Of a stretch of 64,000 nucleotides of DNA, positions 61,569 to 64,000 are shown one piece after another. The DNA lies in the NCBI GenBank assembly GCA_035541875.1, contig DATKML010000009.1, positions 171,375 through 235,374 of the forward strand, in the 5' to 3' direction. A program made the position numbers and the translations under genes. The notes below the pieces were generated by a model. It worked only from the letters and a program-made list of their open reading frames with translations, made no database searches and was not told the DNA's origin. Every line of letters starts with the position of its first letter. Within the stretch, counting starts at the first letter, position 1. The DNA comes from JAJPHI01 sp035541875 (GTDB lineage Bacteria > Desulfobacterota > Binatia > Binatales > Binataceae).

Positions 61569-62777
61569 CTACAGTACCTCCTTCTCGTGCAGCGCTCCGA
61601 TCTCCTCCCAAGTGTATCCCAGTTCGAGGAGAACTTCCTCCGAGTGCTGTCCGTGCTCCGGCGGCGGCTCCGAGGTATGCGAGACCTCACCGTTCAACGT
61701 CACAGGGCATCCCGTGACCGTTATCTTGCCTGCCACCGGATGCTCCATGTCGCGCAGGTAACCATTAATCCGTGCCTGCTCGCTGGAGAGCACATCGTGG
61801 TAATTCACCACCTCGGTCACGAGAATATCCGCGTCGGTGAGAAGCTTGAGCCATTCAGCCGTGGTTTTGGTCGGGAATATCTCGTCGAGAACCTTCTCGA
61901 TCTTTGTACCGTGGAAGGTGCGGGCCACATTGTCGCACTCAGGGTCGTTCTGGAGATGCTGGATTCCCATGATCTCGCAGAAGCGCGGCCATCGACCGTC
62001 ATCGACACCGATCATCGCGAGGTAGCCGTCCTTCGTACGAAAGGCTCCCACGACACCGTGCAGAAACGGATGGCCTCGGCCGGCGCGATCGGGTTCGACA
62101 TCCGTCAGCGACGTGTAGTTCAACTCGAAGCCCTGTGCGGCGATCATCGTGCCGTAGATTGAGGCATCGACGCGTTGCGCCTGTCCCGTCCGCTCACGCG
62201 CGAAGAGGGCCGCAAGCACACCGCTGGCGAGCGTCAGGGCGCCCGATTGATCGGCGAGGGCCGCGCCCGCAGCCAGTGGCGGATCACCGGGCATCCCGGT
62301 CTTCGACATCAGGCCCGAGGCAGCCTGCGCGAGTGTATCGCGACTCGGCCGCATCGCCCACGGTCCCAGAGGACCCCACGAACTCGCCTGCGCAAAGATA
62401 ATCTTGCGATTAACTTTCTTCAGATCCTCGAAGCCCAGTCCCAGGCGGTCGAGCACCCCTGGCCGATAGTTGGTCAGAAGTACGTCGTATTGTGTGGCCA
62501 TACGGCGGACGACTTCGACCCCTTCCTTTTTCTTGAGGTCGACCGTGATACTGCGCTTGCCGCGATTCATCGCGAAGAAGTAATGCGACACGTTGGCGTT
62601 CTTGACGTCGGGACCGCCAATCAATTTCGCCAGGAGCCATCGGCTGAGATCGCCGGTCTCGCGATTTTCTACCTTGGTTACTTCGGCGCCGAGATCGGAA
62701 AGGAAGAGTCCTGCGAACGGACCCTGAATCTCCTGCGCGATTTCAATTACCCTGATGCCCTCAAGTGGTTTGCTCAT
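61569..62777 (-). CDS. CaiB/BaiF family CoA transferase
   Basis: A 402-residue type III CoA transferase. ATG 62777 (MSKPLEGIRVIEIAQEIQGPFAG) is chosen over an upstream in-frame ATG. Family motifs: LSDLGAEVTKVENRETGDLSR with the catalytic-region Asp/Glu residues, KRSITVDLKKKEGVEVVRRM, LTNYRPGVLDRLGLGFEDL, YGTMIAAQGFELNYTSLTD and VLLELGYTWEEIGALHEKEV. These enzymes move CoA between carboxylic acids. Substrate unknown; the EthD-like partner and nearby acyl-CoA dehydrogenases indicate degradation of an acid or aromatic compound. Confidence 0.92.
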   Translation of the reverse strand: MSKPLEGIRVIEIAQEIQGPFAGLFLSDLGAEVTKVENRETGDLSRWLLAKLIGGPDVKNANVSHYFFAMNRGKRSITVDLKKKEGVEVVRRMATQYDVLLTNYRPGVLDRLGLGFEDLKKVNRKIIFAQASSWGPLGPWAMRPSRDTLAQAASGLMSKTGMPGDPPLAAGAALADQSGALTLASGVLAALFARERTGQAQRVDASIYGTMIAAQGFELNYTSLTDVEPDRAGRGHPFLHGVVGAFRTKDGYLAMIGVDDGRWPRFCEIMGIQHLQNDPECDNVARTFHGTKIEKVLDEIFPTKTTAEWLKLLTDADILVTEVVNYHDVLSSEQARINGYLRDMEHPVAGKITVTGCPVTLNGEVSHTSEPPPEHGQHSEEVLLELGYTWEEIGALHEKEVL

Positions 62778-62897
62778 TCTGCGACACCCCGATCCGTCGG
62801 ATCGCTCCGGCAAATTGGTCCGAACTTAGCACGCTAGGAGAGGGCGGCAAGCCCCTTGAGAACGGTGGGAGAAGTCGCTGCTTATCGGCGATTCAGT

Positions 62898-63461
62898 CTA
62901 ATTCAGCGGCAATTGTAATGCCGCAAAGTACCACGCGAGCATCGACCCGACTATGAGAACTACCGTGACCTGCACCAAGCGGGTCTTGAAGATCGCTGCA
63001 GCTATAGGCGCGATAGTCATGACGCTGACGGCCAAGTTCTGCTGGTTTACTGTTTGAGCACCAACATAGAGAACATTAACCAGCACGGCGTAGGACATCT
63101 GGATCGCAAAGGCAAGCATGTATTTCCACCCTTCTTCGCGATGAAAAGCCGCGAGATCCACAATTCCATCCAACGGCACGCGGAGGCATGTCAGACGCGC
63201 CTGCAGATAGAGTATGGCCGCCGCCACAAAAAGAATTCCGACTTCTCCCATACTCCAGGCGAGTGTTCCCCGCAGATCCCACAAGCCAATCCACCAGGCG
63301 ACCACACTGAGGAGCGAAAAAAGCATCCACGCAGCGTTGAGCCAGGAGAACCGCAAACGTTTGGTAGCGCTGATAAGATCCCCGAACGTAGCGAGTATGT
63401 GCGCAATCGCCAGGCCGTAGACGAAGGACATCAAAACCATCACGTAGTCGAACGGTTTCAC
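62898..63461 (-). CDS. Small multi-pass membrane protein, unknown function
   Basis: A 187-residue protein with about five hydrophobic helices: YVMVLMSFVYGLAIAHILATF, NAAWMLFSLLSVVAWWIGL, VGILFVAAAILYLQARL, YMLAFAIQMSYAVLVNVLY and TVVLIVGSMLAWYFAAL. No motif I can identify; it belongs to the many small uncharacterised integral membrane proteins. It is isolated, with a 120-base gap to the CoA transferase and a 130-base gap to the next gene. Confidence 0.65.
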   Translation of the reverse strand: MKPFDYVMVLMSFVYGLAIAHILATFGDLISATKRLRFSWLNAAWMLFSLLSVVAWWIGLWDLRGTLAWSMGEVGILFVAAAILYLQARLTCLRVPLDGIVDLAAFHREEGWKYMLAFAIQMSYAVLVNVLYVGAQTVNQQNLAVSVMTIAPIAAAIFKTRLVQVTVVLIVGSMLAWYFAALQLPLN

Positions 63462-63591
63462 TCCTGCATCGAACCTCTCAGTTGCCTGTTGTCATCCTGG
63501 GGCGACTAGCTATAGCGAGTCGTGTCGCAAGAGCGCAGCGAGCGACGAGTCCGTGAGGAGCGATCTCATGAAGATCTGCGCAAAAGCGATT

Positions 63592-64000
63592 TTAATCGTG
63601 CGGTGTGATGGCCGGCTGATACTCCGCCACGCAGGGCGAGGCCGGCGCGAAAAAGTGCTCGACGTGGTTCGCTTTACGGCCGAGGAAGATCAGGCTCGAT
63701 GAGCGCGTGCCGTAATCGCCCAGATGCAGGCACAGCGAGTTTGGCCGCCCCGATCGCGGATCGAGCTGCGTCGAATGGTCGGCCAGCAGGCGGCCCAACT
63801 CGGCGCGATTCGCGAGCGGATCGCGCGCAAAATCTTTCCTACACAAGAGCTCGGCAAAGCGGCCGTGGGAGCGGCTAATCCGCGGACACTCGAAATCGTT
63901 AACGTCGATATTGGTCAGCAGATGGAATCCGGGCGTGAGCTTCACTTGCTCGATCTTCCCGAAGCGATTGTAAGTGACGTAGGTTGCCTCGCGCGAAGCG
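63592..64000 (-). CDS. NRDE/TANGO2-family protein, C-terminal part
   Basis: The open frame runs to the right edge: upstream of the apparent GTG at 63945 it continues ATYVTYNRFGKIEQVKLTPG, so the start lies outside. Visible sequence has HLLTNIDVNDFECPRISRSHGRF, LGRLLADHSTQL and LCLHLGDYGTRSSSLIFLG, matching the C-terminal half of NRDE/TANGO2 proteins, including the GDYGTRSS motif. The N-terminal NRDE motif is not in the window. The family is linked to haem or lipid handling in eukaryotes; bacterial role is unclear. Confidence 0.8.
   Translation of the reverse strand, partial: ASREATYVTYNRFGKIEQVKLTPGFHLLTNIDVNDFECPRISRSHGRFAELLCRKDFARDPLANRAELGRLLADHSTQLDPRSGRPNSLCLHLGDYGTRSSSLIFLGRKANHVEHFFAPASPCVAEYQPAITPHD

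Noticed and set aside
1..64000. CRISPR array, tRNA, rRNA, insertion sequence, prophage
   Set aside because: No regularly spaced direct repeats, cloverleaf-like segments, transposase or phage genes were seen on either strand.

Overview
The window is a GC-rich, gene-dense bacterial chromosome segment. RNase J, FtsK, LolA, RimO, a DksA-type protein and an Mrp-type ATPase lie in one run, next to Lhr, DUF1326/DUF2182, acyl-CoA dehydrogenases, an HpaB-family flavin hydroxylase and CaiB-type CoA transferase. I infer an uncultured deltaproteobacterial-type lineage (Desulfobacterota or Binatota-like). No rRNA, tRNA, CRISPR array, prophage or insertion sequence was seen.

Layout. 1-6.9 kb: small-molecule and housekeeping genes (FlK-like thioesterase, HCCA isomerase-like protein, kelch protein, dCMP deaminase, HIT protein, cytochrome c, FAH-family hydrolase). 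6.3-8.3 kb: DUF1326-DUF2182-DUF488 operon, with DUF1326 frameshifted. 8.5-11.1 kb: decayed Tad pilus remnant in which a CpaE/TadZ N-terminus is fused in frame to TadB, the CpaF motor gene is absent, and TadB and TadC carry single-base frameshifts. 11.2-11.7 kb: a bacterioferritin comigratory-type peroxiredoxin whose peroxidatic Cys codon is TGA, followed by a SECIS-like hairpin, so probably a selenoprotein hidden from ordinary gene calling. 11.9-13.1 kb: frameshifted sigma-54 activator. 13.1-14.9 kb: XdhC and MobA-like molybdenum hydroxylase maturation pair. 15-25 kb: TPR protein, two alpha/beta hydrolases, CDGSH protein, UppP, an FAD oxidoreductase followed by glyA and a ThiO fused to a receiver-like domain, then Ssb.

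25-40 kb: a very large Lhr helicase opposite the RNase J-FtsK-LolA-RimO-DksA-Mrp run, then a two-domain protein (formylglutamate amidohydrolase-like plus lipocalin/CrtC-like) and a dual-specificity phosphatase. 40.4-47.8 kb: a tight minus-strand operon, TetR regulator, HAD-IB phosphatase, LarA-like nickel-pincer enzyme, and a 1447-residue protein joining acyl reductase, acyl-AMP ligase, acyl carrier and PlsC acyltransferase domains. This looks like a dedicated lipid pathway and is the most system-like part of the window. 48.6-57.7 kb: two acyl-CoA dehydrogenases, the HpaB hydroxylase, a near-identical 188-bp duplicate of its 3' end, a glyoxalase and a zinc alcohol dehydrogenase. 57.7-64 kb: DUF1015, TsaC, PurD, an EthD/DUF4286-like protein, a CoA transferase, a membrane protein and a truncated NRDE/TANGO2 gene.

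Seven genes carry frame disruptions, five of them between 7.6 and 16 kb, while very long frames elsewhere (1535 and 1447 codons) are intact. Either this is true local decay, best supported for the Tad remnant, or local consensus error; read mapping would decide.
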